A program made the position numbers and the translations under genes. From Cyanobium sp. (GTDB lineage: Bacteria > Cyanobacteriota > Cyanobacteriia > PCC-6307 > Cyanobiaceae): 50,185 nucleotides of DNA. Position 1 is the first letter of the stretch. Every line of letters starts with the position of its first letter. Where the stretch lies: the NCBI GenBank assembly GCA_014191755.1, contig BJHE01000004.1, positions 1 through 50,185 on the forward strand, in the 5' to 3' direction. The notes under the pieces are model-generated. The model saw nothing but the letters and a program-made list of their open reading frames with translations. It was not told where the DNA came from and ran no database searches. Shown piece by piece: positions 18,619-27,686 of this stretch.

Positions 18619-19605
18619 CTAGGGATCAATCCCGCTCCCACCCATGGCGGCCTTCAGGTTTCGGCGCCACATCCAAGGACGGATCCGCCGCAGGGATGAG
18701 GCGCGCAGCCGTTCGTCCCAGGCGTCGTCATTCCAGCCCAGTGCCTCCTCGGCCCGCAGCTTCAGCAACCAGGGCCTGGGCTGCACATCGGGGTCCTGTG
18801 AGCTCTCCAGGGGTTTCCGATTCCAGGGGCACACGTCCTGGCAGATGTCACACCCCGCCACCCAGCCGTGCAGGGCCGCGGCGATGGCCCCAGGCAGCTC
18901 GGGATCCCGGTTTTCAATCGTGTGATACGAGATGCAACGCCGCGCATCCACCACGAAGGGTTCCACGATGGCGCCGGTCGGGCAGGCCGTGATGCAGCTG
19001 CTGCAGCGGCCGCAGAGGGGCTCCGCCGGCCGGTCTGGCGGTAGCTCCAGGGTCGTGAGCAGGTGGCCGATCAGCAGCCAGGAACCCCGATCGCGATGAA
19101 TCAGGTTGCCATGTTTGCCGATCCAGCCAAGGCCCGCCTCCTCCGCCCAGGCTTTGTCGAGCAGGGGGGCGCTGTCCACGCAGGCCCGCCAACGGGTCCC
19201 TGGCACCCGGGCTTCCAGCCAGCGTCCCAGCCGCCGCAACCGGGCATCGATCACCCGGTGATAGTCCCGCCCCCAGCCGTAGCGGGCCACCGACAGACTT
19301 CCGGGTTGCCGCTCTGCAGCCACGTAGTAGGGCAGTCCCACCGCCATCAGGCTGCGCACCCCCGGCAGCAGGGCTTCTACGGAGCGGCGCCGGGGATCGG
19401 CCATCCAGGCCATCCCTCCCTGGTGACCGGCCGCCAGCCAGCGTTCCAGGGCGGCGTTGCGCAGGGCGAGGTTCGGACCGCCGGGCACGGCGGCGTAACC
19501 CACCGGATCGAAGCCGAGAGCGGCCGCTTCCTGCCGCAGGGCCGCGGCCAGTTCGGTCGGCCTGATGTGGCTCGCCTTGGGGATGGTGGGCTTGGGTGGT
19601 GCCAT
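18619..19605 (-). CDS. queG: epoxyqueuosine reductase
   Basis: QueG is a cobalamin- and Fe-S-dependent enzyme that reduces epoxyqueuosine to queuosine in tRNA, the last step of queuosine synthesis. The 328-residue protein carries both 4Fe-4S ligand sets: CGRCSSCITACPTGAI followed by CISYHTIE, and GCDICQDVCPWNR. The N-terminal half has the family features MAWMADPRRR, YHRVIDARL and DSAPLLDKAWAEEAGLGWIGKH. ATG 19605 gives MAPPKPTIPKASHIRP; a later start is possible. It is divergent from the HpsJ-like gene, with only about 42 bp between the start codons. Confidence 0.96.
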   Translation of the reverse strand: MAPPKPTIPKASHIRPTELAAALRQEAAALGFDPVGYAAVPGGPNLALRNAALERWLAAGHQGGMAWMADPRRRSVEALLPGVRSLMAVGLPYYVAAERQPGSLSVARYGWGRDYHRVIDARLRRLGRWLEARVPGTRWRACVDSAPLLDKAWAEEAGLGWIGKHGNLIHRDRGSWLLIGHLLTTLELPPDRPAEPLCGRCSSCITACPTGAIVEPFVVDARRCISYHTIENRDPELPGAIAAALHGWVAGCDICQDVCPWNRKPLESSQDPDVQPRPWLLKLRAEEALGWNDDAWDERLRASSLRRIRPWMWRRNLKAAMGGSGIDP

Positions 19606-19647
19606 CGGGGGATGCCGGTAAAGTCACCATCTGTTCCTGTCTACCGC

Positions 19648-20298
19648 GTGGCTCTCTCGTCTTCCGGTCGTTTCAGTCCCCTGCTGCGTTGGATCGGCAT
19701 CACCCTGGTGGTGCTTCTTCTGCTTCAGATGCTCGCGGTGCTGGGCCTCTGGGACTGGGGTTCGGAAGCCTTCCGCCAATTGGTGGTGGAACGCCTCATC
19801 CAGCAGGCGCCCATGGCCCTGGTGGGTCTGCTCCTCATGTATCTCTCCTCGCGGCTCGATGATGACCGCGAGGAGCGCACGCCGGTGCTCTGGGCCGTTT
19901 GCCTGCTGAGCGGTCTGCTGGCCGTGCTGCTCACCGCCTCGCTTCCGATCGCCTTTGGTGGCGACAAGCTGCTGCAGGATCAGGCCGATCAGCAACTGGC
20001 GGCCAAGCGCGGACAATTGGAGATGGCTCGCCAGCAGAGCAAGGAACCAGCGGTGTTGCAGCAGCTGATCAAGCAGGCTGAGTCAGCTGGACAGGTGCCG
20101 GCCAACGCCACCGATGCCCAGAAGACCCAGGCGGCCCGCTCCTTCATCGATCGGCAGCTGCAGCAGATGGAGGATCAGTTCAAGCAGGCGGACCAGACCA
20201 GCAAGGTCACCCTTAGCCAGCGCCGGCTGGCCGGCTCCGGTGGGGCTGTGGCGTTGATCGTGGCCTTCACCCTTCTCTGCCTGGGCAGCGTTCTCTAA
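19648..20298 (+). CDS. HpsJ-like membrane protein
   Basis: A 216-residue membrane protein with hydrophobic segments at about residues 12-33, 48-64, 75-97 and at the C terminus (last 18 residues). A Gln/Lys/Ala-rich helical segment at 105-190 (QQLAAKRGQLEMARQQSKE, RQLQQMEDQFKQADQ) is probably a coiled coil. The pattern resembles proteins annotated as HpsJ family in cyanobacteria, named after a hormogonium polysaccharide gene; the function in unicellular strains is unknown. GTG 19648 is chosen because homologues seem to begin a few residues before FSPLLRW; ATG 19612 in the same frame is the alternative but lies only 6 bp from divergent queG. It probably starts an operon with the DUF502 gene, nusB and ftsY. 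Confidence 0.65.
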   Translation: MALSSSGRFSPLLRWIGITLVVLLLLQMLAVLGLWDWGSEAFRQLVVERLIQQAPMALVGLLLMYLSSRLDDDREERTPVLWAVCLLSGLLAVLLTASLPIAFGGDKLLQDQADQQLAAKRGQLEMARQQSKEPAVLQQLIKQAESAGQVPANATDAQKTQAARSFIDRQLQQMEDQFKQADQTSKVTLSQRRLAGSGGAVALIVAFTLLCLGSVL

Positions 20299-20346
20299 GG
20301 GGGCAGCGGGTGACTACCGTTGGAGTCCTGCTTAGGTCGTCATCCC

Positions 20347-21075
20347 TTGGAGTCCTCCAGTCCCCGCCCGGATCAGCCGCTGGCAAACCGGCTGCAGCAG
20401 GATCTCAAAAATGATCTGATCGCCGGCCTTCTGGTGGTGATTCCCCTGGCCACCACCATTTGGTTGGCCACCACGGTTAGCCGCTTCGTGCTGGCTTTTC
20501 TCACTTCAATACCGAAGCAGTTCAACCCCTTCAACACCCTAAATCCACTCCTTCAGGAACTGATCAACCTCGGGGTCGGCTTGGTGGTTCCCCTGCTGGG
20601 CATCCTGCTGATCGGTCTGATGGCCCGCAACATCGTGGGCCGCTGGTTATTGGAGTTCGGTGAGGGCACCCTGCTCAGGATTCCCCTGGCCGGTTCGGTG
20701 TACAAGACCCTCAAGCAGCTGCTTGAAACCTTTTTGCGTGATAATTCAAGCCGCTTCCGCAGGGTGGTTCTTGTGGAGTACCCCCGGGAAGGTCTCTATG
20801 CCCTTGGTTTCGTGACCGGGGCAATCGGAACGGCCGTTCAGGCCAGTTGTCCTGAAACGATGCTGAGCGTGTTCATTCCCACGGCCCCGAATCCAACCAC
20901 CGGTTGGTATGCCGTAGTGCCGGAGCGTTCGGTGCGGGATCTCGAGCTCAGCGTGGAAGATGCATTCCGCACGATCATCTCAGCCGGCATCGTCAGCCCC
21001 GACGATCGCGAAGCCCCCTCCAATCGCAGTTTCTCCACCCTGCTCGCCCAGCTGCGGGCGCCCCAATACTCTTAA
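20347..21075 (+). CDS. DUF502 membrane protein
   Basis: A 242-residue protein of the DUF502 family. Two hydrophobic segments are clear: DLIAGLLVVIPLATTIWLATTVSRFVL and LINLGVGLVVPLLGILLIGLMA. A conserved cytoplasmic part follows, with PLAGSVYKTLKQLLETF, EYPREGLYALGFVTG and PTAPNPTTGWYAVVPE, all family signatures. Its function is not established; a plant homologue (COV) affects vascular patterning, which says little here. There is no ATG at the front. Two in-frame TTG codons, 20320 and 20347, lie inside two copies of the 10-mer TTGGAGTCCT; 20347 is given, with 20320 adding nine residues. It ends 10 bp before nusB. Confidence 0.85.
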   Translation: MESSSPRPDQPLANRLQQDLKNDLIAGLLVVIPLATTIWLATTVSRFVLAFLTSIPKQFNPFNTLNPLLQELINLGVGLVVPLLGILLIGLMARNIVGRWLLEFGEGTLLRIPLAGSVYKTLKQLLETFLRDNSSRFRRVVLVEYPREGLYALGFVTGAIGTAVQASCPETMLSVFIPTAPNPTTGWYAVVPERSVRDLELSVEDAFRTIISAGIVSPDDREAPSNRSFSTLLAQLRAPQYS

Positions 21076-21085
21076 AGCAGATCTG

Positions 21086-21715
21086 ATGCAGAGTCGCACC
21101 CTCGCCCGTGAGCTGGCCCTGCTGATCCTTGGTCAGATCAGCGATCGCGCCTCCGCCACAGCTCCGTCCGCCGACACTTCCCTGGAGGTGGTTTTGCAAC
21201 AGGCCCAGGCCAGTCTCGCTGAGCATGTGCGCGAAGCCCTCGACCGCTCCGCTGACGAGTTGCGGCGCGCCCAGCAGGAACTGCTCGACAGCGAACTTCA
21301 GGAAGCTGGCGGCGAGCGTTTGCCGCGGGTGCGCCAGCACCTGCAGACTGGTTTAGGACTGGGGGAGCAGGCGATCAACCGCCTCTCCGCCAGCCTGGAA
21401 CTGCCCCGCCTGCTCTTGCTGGCCGATCAGGATGGCGTGCGACGCGACGCCCTGGCCCGGGCAGCCGCCGTGTTGCGCGGGCGCGCCAGCATTGATGGGC
21501 GGTTGGATGCAGTGATGGAGGGCTGGCGCCTCACCCGTCTGCCCCGCATCGATCGCGACATCCTGCGTCTGGCGGTGGTGGACCTCGAGACTTTCGCCAC
21601 CCCTCCCGCCGTGACCTGCAATGAGGCGGTGGAGCTGGCCAACCGCTATAGCGATGAGCAGGGTCGTCGCATGATCAACGGCGTGCTTCGCCGTTTCACC
21701 ACGGCGAAGGTTTAG
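21086..21715 (+). CDS. nusB: transcription antitermination factor NusB
   Basis: NusB binds boxA RNA together with NusE (ribosomal S10) and supports antitermination of rRNA transcripts. The protein is 209 residues, longer than the roughly 140-residue E. coli form because of an inserted helical region typical of cyanobacteria. Family features are SRTLARELALLILGQI at the start and IDRDILRLAVVDL, EAVELANRYSDEQGRRMINGVL near the C terminus. ATG 21086 is used; the frame is open further upstream but that part overlaps the DUF502 gene. It lies 3 bp upstream of ftsY. Confidence 0.94.
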   Translation: MQSRTLARELALLILGQISDRASATAPSADTSLEVVLQQAQASLAEHVREALDRSADELRRAQQELLDSELQEAGGERLPRVRQHLQTGLGLGEQAINRLSASLELPRLLLLADQDGVRRDALARAAAVLRGRASIDGRLDAVMEGWRLTRLPRIDRDILRLAVVDLETFATPPAVTCNEAVELANRYSDEQGRRMINGVLRRFTTAKV

Positions 21716-21718
21716 GCG

Positions 21719-23434
21719 ATGGTGTTCGACTGGTTCAAGCGGGCTGCGGGCCCATCGGAGCCGGTGTCTCCGGCCCCGGAAAGTGCCGCACCCTCCACAA
21801 CGGCCGCTTCGGAAGATTCCCCCATCGAGGCTTCCGCTGCGGATTCCTCGCCGCCAGCACAGCCGATGGCCCCGGCAGGGCCGTCACCCACCTTGCCGCT
21901 TCCTTCGCCAACGGGGGTGGCCGCTGCTGCTGCCGTGGATGAGGATGCCCTCGCCTGGGCTCGACAGGCCTATGCCCGCCTGAAGGCCCAACAGGAGGCC
22001 ACTGCCCAGGTCGCCATTACCTCGGCTCCGGCGTCAGCCCCGAAATCCGCTGATAGCGTTGCGGCTGTCCAGATAGCCCCTGCCGGCAGTCCGGTTTCCG
22101 CCCTGGCGGATCAGAGTTCGGCTTCGGCAGGGCCTGGTTCTCAGCCAGCCGAGCTGCTGAGCACCTCTCCGGAGCCGGCTGAAACGGCACCATTCGCTCC
22201 TGCCGAGCCATCTCCGGTCTCGGTCCCTGGAGCTTCGGCCCCACCGGCCCCCGGGCTCTCCCTGCTGGAGCTCGCCGCCGCCCAACGGGAGCAGCGTCGT
22301 CAGGAGATCCTCGCCGCTTCGCCCACCGCACCGGCGGCGGTCCAGCCTTCCGGGGGAGCCGTTGCGGCTTCCCCCGCAACAACGTCCGCCGCCCCTGCTA
22401 CCGGCCAGGACGAGCCCAGCCTCGGGGCGTTCGATGCCGATTTCACCTGGTCCGCCGAGGTGCTGGCCGCCCAGGGTCGCCGGGTCGAAGACGTTTCCCT
22501 GGAGGAGATCGACTGGCTCACCCGCCTGCGCCGCGGCCTGGAGAAGACCCGCAAGGGCTTCGTGGCCCAGCTGCTTGACACCCTCGGCGATGACCCCCTC
22601 AGTAGCGAGAGCCTCGAGGAGATCGAATCCAACCTGTTGCGTGCCGATGTGGGAGTGCAGGCCACAGACCGGGTGCTGGAGGCCCTGCGGCAGCGCCTCA
22701 ACGAGGAGGTGGTGGACCCTGCCGAAGGGCTGCGCTTCCTTAAGGAACAGCTGCGCGCCATTCTCGACGAGCCGATCACCGCGAGCGGCCGTGACCTGCT
22801 GGCCCCTGAGAAGGATCGGCTCAATGTGTGGCTGCTGGTGGGCGTGAATGGCGTGGGTAAAACCACCACTCTCGGCAAGTTGGCCAATTTGGCGGTGCGC
22901 AGTGGCTACAGCTGCCTGATCGCCGCCGCCGACACCTTTCGCGCCGCCGCCGTGCAGCAGGTGAGCGTCTGGGGTGAGCGCAGCGGTGTGCCTGTGGTGT
23001 CGAACCCCAGCGCCAACGCCGATCCGGCAGCCGTCGTCTATGACGCCATCGGAGCTGCTAAGGCCAAGGGCACCGAGCTGGTGCTTGTGGACACCGCCGG
23101 CCGGCTGCAGACCAAGCACAACCTGATGGAGGAGCTCAGCAAGGTGCGCCGTATCGTCGATAAGCTGGCCCCCGAGGCGGTGGTGGAGTCGCTGCTGGTG
23201 CTGGATGCCAGCCAGGGCCAGAACGGCTTGCGCCAGGCGATGGCCTTCGCCAGCGCAGCCGGTCTTACCGGCGTGGTGCTAACTAAGCTCGATGGCAGTG
23301 CCCGCGGCGGTGTGGCCCTGGCGGTGGCCTCTGAAGCCCGCCTGCCGATCCGCTTCATCGGCGCTGGCGAAACGATTCGCGATCTGCGGCCTTTTAATAG
23401 TTTTGAGTTCGTGGAAGCGCTGTTGGCGGGGTAG
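21719..23434 (+). CDS. ftsY: signal recognition particle receptor FtsY
   Basis: FtsY is the membrane-associated GTPase that receives ribosome-SRP complexes for co-translational insertion. In 571 residues, the first roughly 230 are Ala/Pro/Ser-rich and low in complexity (the variable A domain, beginning MVFDWFKRA, a likely lipid-binding amphipathic helix). The N domain starts near 240, and the G domain carries GVNGVGKTTTLGKLA (G1), DTFRAAAVQQ (G2/I-box), DTAGRLQTKHNLMEEL (G3), TKLDGSARGG (G4) and GAGETIRDLRPF (closing loop). It follows nusB by 3 bp. The DNA downstream, before the accessory block, has a short CCGGC/GCCGG hairpin (23436-23448) without a T-run. Confidence 0.97.
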   Translation: MVFDWFKRAAGPSEPVSPAPESAAPSTTAASEDSPIEASAADSSPPAQPMAPAGPSPTLPLPSPTGVAAAAAVDEDALAWARQAYARLKAQQEATAQVAITSAPASAPKSADSVAAVQIAPAGSPVSALADQSSASAGPGSQPAELLSTSPEPAETAPFAPAEPSPVSVPGASAPPAPGLSLLELAAAQREQRRQEILAASPTAPAAVQPSGGAVAASPATTSAAPATGQDEPSLGAFDADFTWSAEVLAAQGRRVEDVSLEEIDWLTRLRRGLEKTRKGFVAQLLDTLGDDPLSSESLEEIESNLLRADVGVQATDRVLEALRQRLNEEVVDPAEGLRFLKEQLRAILDEPITASGRDLLAPEKDRLNVWLLVGVNGVGKTTTLGKLANLAVRSGYSCLIAAADTFRAAAVQQVSVWGERSGVPVVSNPSANADPAAVVYDAIGAAKAKGTELVLVDTAGRLQTKHNLMEELSKVRRIVDKLAPEAVVESLLVLDASQGQNGLRQAMAFASAAGLTGVVLTKLDGSARGGVALAVASEARLPIRFIGAGETIRDLRPFNSFEFVEALLAG

Positions 23435-23467
23435 CCCGGCGGTGCCGGCAGCCTCCCGGCGAAGGGC

Positions 23468-24391
23468 CTAGAAGAAGAACTTCAGCCCGACCTCCACGCC
23501 GTTCTGGTAACTGGCGAAGCCATTGGGGCGGCTGGCGCCGTTGTCATAGGCGAGGCCCATGTAGCGCCAGGAGAGGTTGATGTCGGTGCTGTTGCCCACC
23601 GCGTAGCCGAGGCCCAGCTGGGCGTTGCCGGAGAGATCCTGGGCGCCGCCCAGGCCGAAGCCGCCGATGTCGGCCCGGCCGAAGGCCCGCAGTCGGGGGC
23701 TCAGGAACACGGTGGCCTGGGTGCCCAGCAAGGGCTGGGCCCAGGTGCGGTTGAGGTCGCCCTGGCGCTGCAGGCGCAGTCCGAAGGGTCCAGTGCCGCG
23801 CAGCTCGGCCTCCACCCCCAGTCCAATGTCCACCAGCCGCACGCCTGCGTAGGGGATCACGCTCCAGCTCCCTGGCGCGGCCACGGCGCTCTCCCGGGCG
23901 CCGAGGCGGTAGCGCAGGGCCAGGTCGTAGATCCCCAGGTTGGTGGTCACCGAGGCCTTGCCCGTGAGCAGACCCCGGGGCGTGGTGCGGGCCAAGGAAT
24001 CGCCGATGCGGTTGTAGCTGAGGTCCGCCAGCAGGCCGAAGCGGCCCTGCTCCAGGCTGCCGCGGGCCGAGGCCGTCATCTGGATTAGGGGGATCAGATC
24101 ACCCAGCCAGAGGTCCGTTTCGGCCGTGAAGCCGCGAACTGTGGTGTCTCCGGTGGTGCGGATCGGCGCGAAGCCGTAGAGCTCCAGGGTGGCGGTCCAG
24201 GGGTTGGGGGGGGCCGTGGAAGGAGCAGGAAGAGGGGCTTCCGCCGGTGAGGCCGGGTTGACGGCCGGCTTGGCCTGGGCCGTCGCCGGGAGTGCAAGAC
24301 CGGCTAGGGCCACGCCCAGAGCCAGGCGGCAGCAGAGCCCTGGCCGTCCAATCACTCCCGTTTCGGGGTGGCGGTCGATTGGCTGGGTCAT
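23468..24391 (-). CDS. outer-membrane beta-barrel protein
   Basis: A 307-residue protein. The signal peptide (CRLALGVALAGLALPATAQA, about residues 20-39) precedes a short Pro/Ala linker and then a barrel of alternating hydrophobic strands with Gly/aromatic turns, ending in VGLKFFF; a terminal Phe is the usual recognition signal for the Bam complex. The N-terminal strand TATLELYGFAPIRTTGDTTVRG resembles OmpA/porin-like barrels of 8-12 strands. The ligand is unknown. It is the last of three minus-strand genes (sulfatase, membrane protein, this one), with 131 bp to the preceding gene, and converges on ftsY. Cotranscription with the sulfatase is possible and would suggest uptake of a sulfated substrate, but that is only inference. 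Confidence 0.8.
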   Translation of the reverse strand: MTQPIDRHPETGVIGRPGLCCRLALGVALAGLALPATAQAKPAVNPASPAEAPLPAPSTAPPNPWTATLELYGFAPIRTTGDTTVRGFTAETDLWLGDLIPLIQMTASARGSLEQGRFGLLADLSYNRIGDSLARTTPRGLLTGKASVTTNLGIYDLALRYRLGARESAVAAPGSWSVIPYAGVRLVDIGLGVEAELRGTGPFGLRLQRQGDLNRTWAQPLLGTQATVFLSPRLRAFGRADIGGFGLGGAQDLSGNAQLGLGYAVGNSTDINLSWRYMGLAYDNGASRPNGFASYQNGVEVGLKFFF

Positions 24392-24522
24392 GAAGGCTGG
24401 CCTGGTGAGGAGCCAAATAGCGACAGGCGGACCTTATCGGAGATTGGCAAACGATGCCTTGCTGCAGTCCGTGCTCGAGTGGGCTCGGCGAGCAACACGC
24501 TGGCTTTCTCGGCCGATCGAGT

Positions 24523-25182
24523 TCAGCCTGCGTTGTCAGGGTTCGAGCCAGCTGAGCCCGAAGGGTGGCCCCTATCGCCGAGCAGGTGCACCAGCCAGCC
24601 GGGTCCGCTGAGAGCCAGCACCAGGATCGTGAGCGAGGTGCTCAGTCGGCTGGAGACGGTGCGGGCCTGATCGAGGCCGCTGTGCAGGAAGGTAAGACTC
24701 ACCAGTACCGCGAAGATGCCGGTGGTGAGGGCGCTGGCGGCGCGCAAGGTGTCTTTGGGGGGGCGGCGGTTGGGGTGAGCGGCATCGAGGCTGAAACTGC
24801 GGCCGCCGATCGCCCCCGCCACCATCAGGCAGCCCACCAGTGCCAGCCGCAGGCTGAGTCCCTCGCGGGGGTCAGTGGCCTGGATCTTCTCGGCCACCAC
24901 CATGGCGCTGCCCAGAAGGCTGCCGCAGCCGGCGCCGAGCATGCCCCACCAGGCCCAGGGAGCCAGGGCCCGGCCGCTGGCCACCGAACTCGCTGCCAGC
25001 AGCAGGGCCGTGAGGAAGGTGGAGGGCAGGGCCGTCAGATGGCGGCTGATCCCGTAGGCGGCCGCCACGCCGATCAGGCAGCCCAGCAGTCGCTGGAGGC
25101 GCGCCGGGAGTCTCGCGATCGGCCGGTGCTGCAACGCAGGAGCCGGCATGCGGGGATCGGGGGTTGGCATTCCTTCAGCCAT
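24523..25182 (-). CDS. multi-pass membrane protein of unknown function
   Basis: A 219-residue integral membrane protein. After a Pro-rich N terminus (MAEGMPTPDPRMPAPA) come about five hydrophobic segments: LLGCLIGVAAAYGIS, LPSTFLTALLLAASSVASG, WAWWGMLGAGCGSLLGSAMVV, LALVGCLMVAGAIGG, and two near the end (LTTGIFAVLVSLTFL, LTILVLALSGPGWLVHLL). The C-terminal tail is polar. I do not recognise the family. The frame extends upstream without stop into the sulfatase gene; ATG 25182 (or ATG 25170) is the first sensible start after that overlap. Lying between the sulfatase and the barrel protein on the same strand, it may belong to the same transcript. Confidence 0.65.
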   Translation of the reverse strand: MAEGMPTPDPRMPAPALQHRPIARLPARLQRLLGCLIGVAAAYGISRHLTALPSTFLTALLLAASSVASGRALAPWAWWGMLGAGCGSLLGSAMVVAEKIQATDPREGLSLRLALVGCLMVAGAIGGRSFSLDAAHPNRRPPKDTLRAASALTTGIFAVLVSLTFLHSGLDQARTVSSRLSTSLTILVLALSGPGWLVHLLGDRGHPSGSAGSNPDNAG

Positions 25183-25331
25183 CGTGGGGATCAGGATTCC
25201 ATCCAGTCCTGGTGCCGGGTCCAACGGGTGCCGGCGCTGTTGGATCGGCTTGATCACCGTGATCGGAGCTCCCGGTGCTGCCGGACTCGGCGGGACCGGG
25301 GTGCGTCGGGCCCCGCCCCGAGAGTTTTGCC

Positions 25332-27686
25332 CTACTGCCGAGCCAGGATCTGGCGCATCTGCTCTTTCAGGTCGTCCATTGGGGTGCCGCTCACATCCAC
25401 CAAGACCCTTTTGATGCGGCCGCCGTAGGCAAAGGGGGGCTTGTAATCCGGCAGGGCCGGCGAGCCTGGATCGGCCCCTACGGCCACCCCGGCGGCCAGG
25501 CCGAGACTGAGGGGAATGGTCACCGGCAGGTCGCCCTCGCCCACGGGCTCGCCATCCACGAATAGCACCACCTTCGCTGGAGTGCCCTTGCCGTTGGCGA
25601 TGTCGGGCGCGCCGGTGGGAGTGAATTCGGCGCTCACAATGTGGTGACCGGCCGGAAGCGGGCCGTTGGAGCGAACGCGGAAGAACTGTTCGGCCACGTA
25701 GTTGTAGCCGTAGGTGAGCAGGCCGTTCTGCACGTAGAAGGCGAAGCCGCCGTCGTTGCCGCCCATGCTGAACAACACCCCCTCGGCGCCAGCTGCGGGC
25801 ACCTCCACCTCCACCGAAATGGAATGGGGCCGGTTCAACACCCGCGGCGCCGCATTCAACGGCACCATCTGGGTACCGGGGTAATAGATGTAGCGCTGGC
25901 GGTCGGCGGTGATCTGGGGCCGCTCCACCGCGAAGCGCTGAGTGCCGCGGCTGTCGATCGGCAGCACGTTGTACTTGCCGGCCTCCACATACCACATGCC
26001 GATCATGGCGATCAGGCGGTCGCGCTCATTGGCGGCGAGGTTGTTGGTTTCGGCGAAATCCTCCTTGAGGTTGTAGAGCTCCCAGCCGTGGGCATCGAGC
26101 TGGATCAGCTGGTCGTAGCTGATCGGATCTCCGAAGCGACGGCCCGATTCCACAAACGAGCTGCCGGGCCAGGGGCACACGGCTCGCCAGCCATCGTGAT
26201 AGAGCGAGCGGTGGCCAAACATCTCGAAGTATTGGGTGAGATGGCGGTTCGGTGCGGCGGGATCGGCGAAGCAGGAGGCCAGCGAGAAGCCCTCGATCGG
26301 GCTCTGGGTGACGCCCTTGATCGTGGTGGGGGGCTCGATGCCGAGGGCGTCGAGCACGGTGGGCACCATGTCGATGGCATGGCAATACTGGGAGCGCACT
26401 TCGCCCCGGGCGGCGATGCCCTTCGGCCAGCTCAGGATGAACGGATCGCTGGTGCCGCCCCGGTAGGTCTCGCGCTTCCAGCGGCGGAAGGGGGTGTTGC
26501 CGGCGTGGGTCCAGCCCCAGGGGTAGTGGTTGAAGTACTTCGGCCCACCGATGTCATCAATGGCGGCGAGATTCTGCGCGAGGTTTTCAGGCACATTGTT
26601 GAAGAACTTGCCCTCGTTCACTGATCCGGTGGGACCGCCCTCGGAGCTGGCTCCATTGTCGGAGATCACCATGATCATGGTGTTGTCGTACTCACCGATC
26701 TCCTTCAAGAAACTTATTAACTCTCCGATGTAGTGGTCGGTGTGCTCCAGGAAGCCGGCGAACACCTCCATCATGCGGGCATAGAGGCGCTGCTCCTCGG
26801 CCGACAGGCCGTTCCAGTCGGGCACATCGGGGTCGTGGCGCGAAAGCACGGTGCCTTCCGGGATGATGCCAAGTTCCTTCTGGCGCGCGAAGGTGTGCTC
26901 GCGGTAGGCGTCCCAGCCGCCATCGAATTTGCCCTTGTACTTGTCGGCCCACTCCTTCGGCACGTGGTGGGGCGCATGCATGGCGCCGGTGCAGAAGTAC
27001 ATGAAGAAGGGTTTGTTGGGCGCCACCTGCTTTGAATCGGCGATCATCGCCTTGGCCTTCGTCACCAGATCGGGGGTGAGGTGATAACCCTCTTCGGGGG
27101 TGGCGGGCGGTTCCACTTGGGCGTTGTCCTGCACCAGTTCGGGGTAGTACTGGTGGGTGTCACCCCCCAGGAAGCCGTAAAAGCGCTCGAAGCCACGGCC
27201 TAGGGGCCAGCGGTCGTAGGGGCCCGCCGCCGAGGTTGCCTCCGCCGGAGTGAGGTGCCACTTGCCGATGGCGTAGGTGTTGTAGCCGTGCTGCAGCAGG
27301 ATCTCGGAGAGGAAGCCGTTCTCGAACGGGATGTAACCGTTGGAGCCGGGATAGCCCATCGACCCTTCGGTGATGCAGGCCAGGCCGTTGGAGTGGTGAT
27401 TGCGGCCGTTGAGCATGCAGGAGCGCGACGGCGAACAGAGCGCCGTGGTGTGCATGTTGTTGAAGCGCAGGCCGTCGGCCGCCAGGGCATCGAGGTTGGG
27501 GGTGGCGATCGGGCTGCCGTAGCAACCGAGTTGCCCGAAGCCCGTGTCATCGAGCACCAGGAACAACACATTGGGGGCCCCCTCCTTGGCCCGGTTGGGC
27601 ATCGGCCAGGCGGGGGTCGATACATCGGCGGTGCGGCCGATCACGCCGGGGAACGCGGCACCGGACTTGTATTCGTTGAGCGGCAT
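25332..27686 (-). CDS. type I sulfatase (arylsulfatase), cytoplasmic
   Basis: A 784-residue sulfatase that should hydrolyse sulfate esters. The catalytic cysteine, Cys84 in CSPSRSCMLNGRNHH, matches the C-x-P-S-R signature converted to formylglycine by FGE. Metal ligands are visible in FLVLDDTGFGQLGCYG (Asp46/Asp47) and in VISDNGASSEGG; GKWHLTP and HAPHHVP are further active-site segments. The C-terminal third (from about 590) is a separate beta-rich domain, as in the long arylsulfatases of the mycobacterial AtsD type. There is no signal peptide, so it probably acts in the cytosol on small imported sulfate esters. ATG 27686 is chosen; the frame continues 38 codons upstream but those residues are not family-like. 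It is divergent from an AraC regulator, and an FGE gene lies 1.4 kb beyond. Confidence 0.95.
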   Translation of the reverse strand: MPLNEYKSGAAFPGVIGRTADVSTPAWPMPNRAKEGAPNVLFLVLDDTGFGQLGCYGSPIATPNLDALAADGLRFNNMHTTALCSPSRSCMLNGRNHHSNGLACITEGSMGYPGSNGYIPFENGFLSEILLQHGYNTYAIGKWHLTPAEATSAAGPYDRWPLGRGFERFYGFLGGDTHQYYPELVQDNAQVEPPATPEEGYHLTPDLVTKAKAMIADSKQVAPNKPFFMYFCTGAMHAPHHVPKEWADKYKGKFDGGWDAYREHTFARQKELGIIPEGTVLSRHDPDVPDWNGLSAEEQRLYARMMEVFAGFLEHTDHYIGELISFLKEIGEYDNTMIMVISDNGASSEGGPTGSVNEGKFFNNVPENLAQNLAAIDDIGGPKYFNHYPWGWTHAGNTPFRRWKRETYRGGTSDPFILSWPKGIAARGEVRSQYCHAIDMVPTVLDALGIEPPTTIKGVTQSPIEGFSLASCFADPAAPNRHLTQYFEMFGHRSLYHDGWRAVCPWPGSSFVESGRRFGDPISYDQLIQLDAHGWELYNLKEDFAETNNLAANERDRLIAMIGMWYVEAGKYNVLPIDSRGTQRFAVERPQITADRQRYIYYPGTQMVPLNAAPRVLNRPHSISVEVEVPAAGAEGVLFSMGGNDGGFAFYVQNGLLTYGYNYVAEQFFRVRSNGPLPAGHHIVSAEFTPTGAPDIANGKGTPAKVVLFVDGEPVGEGDLPVTIPLSLGLAAGVAVGADPGSPALPDYKPPFAYGGRIKRVLVDVSGTPMDDLKEQMRQILARQ

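Noticed and set aside
19063..19611. Extended N terminus of the HpsJ-like protein
   Set aside because: It lies antisense to queG and has no family likeness; the real start is near 19612-19648.
24523..25995. 490-codon minus-strand frame covering membrane protein and part of the sulfatase
   Set aside because: The first 270 codons overlap the sulfatase in another frame and are Arg-rich noise. Only the last 219 codons look real.
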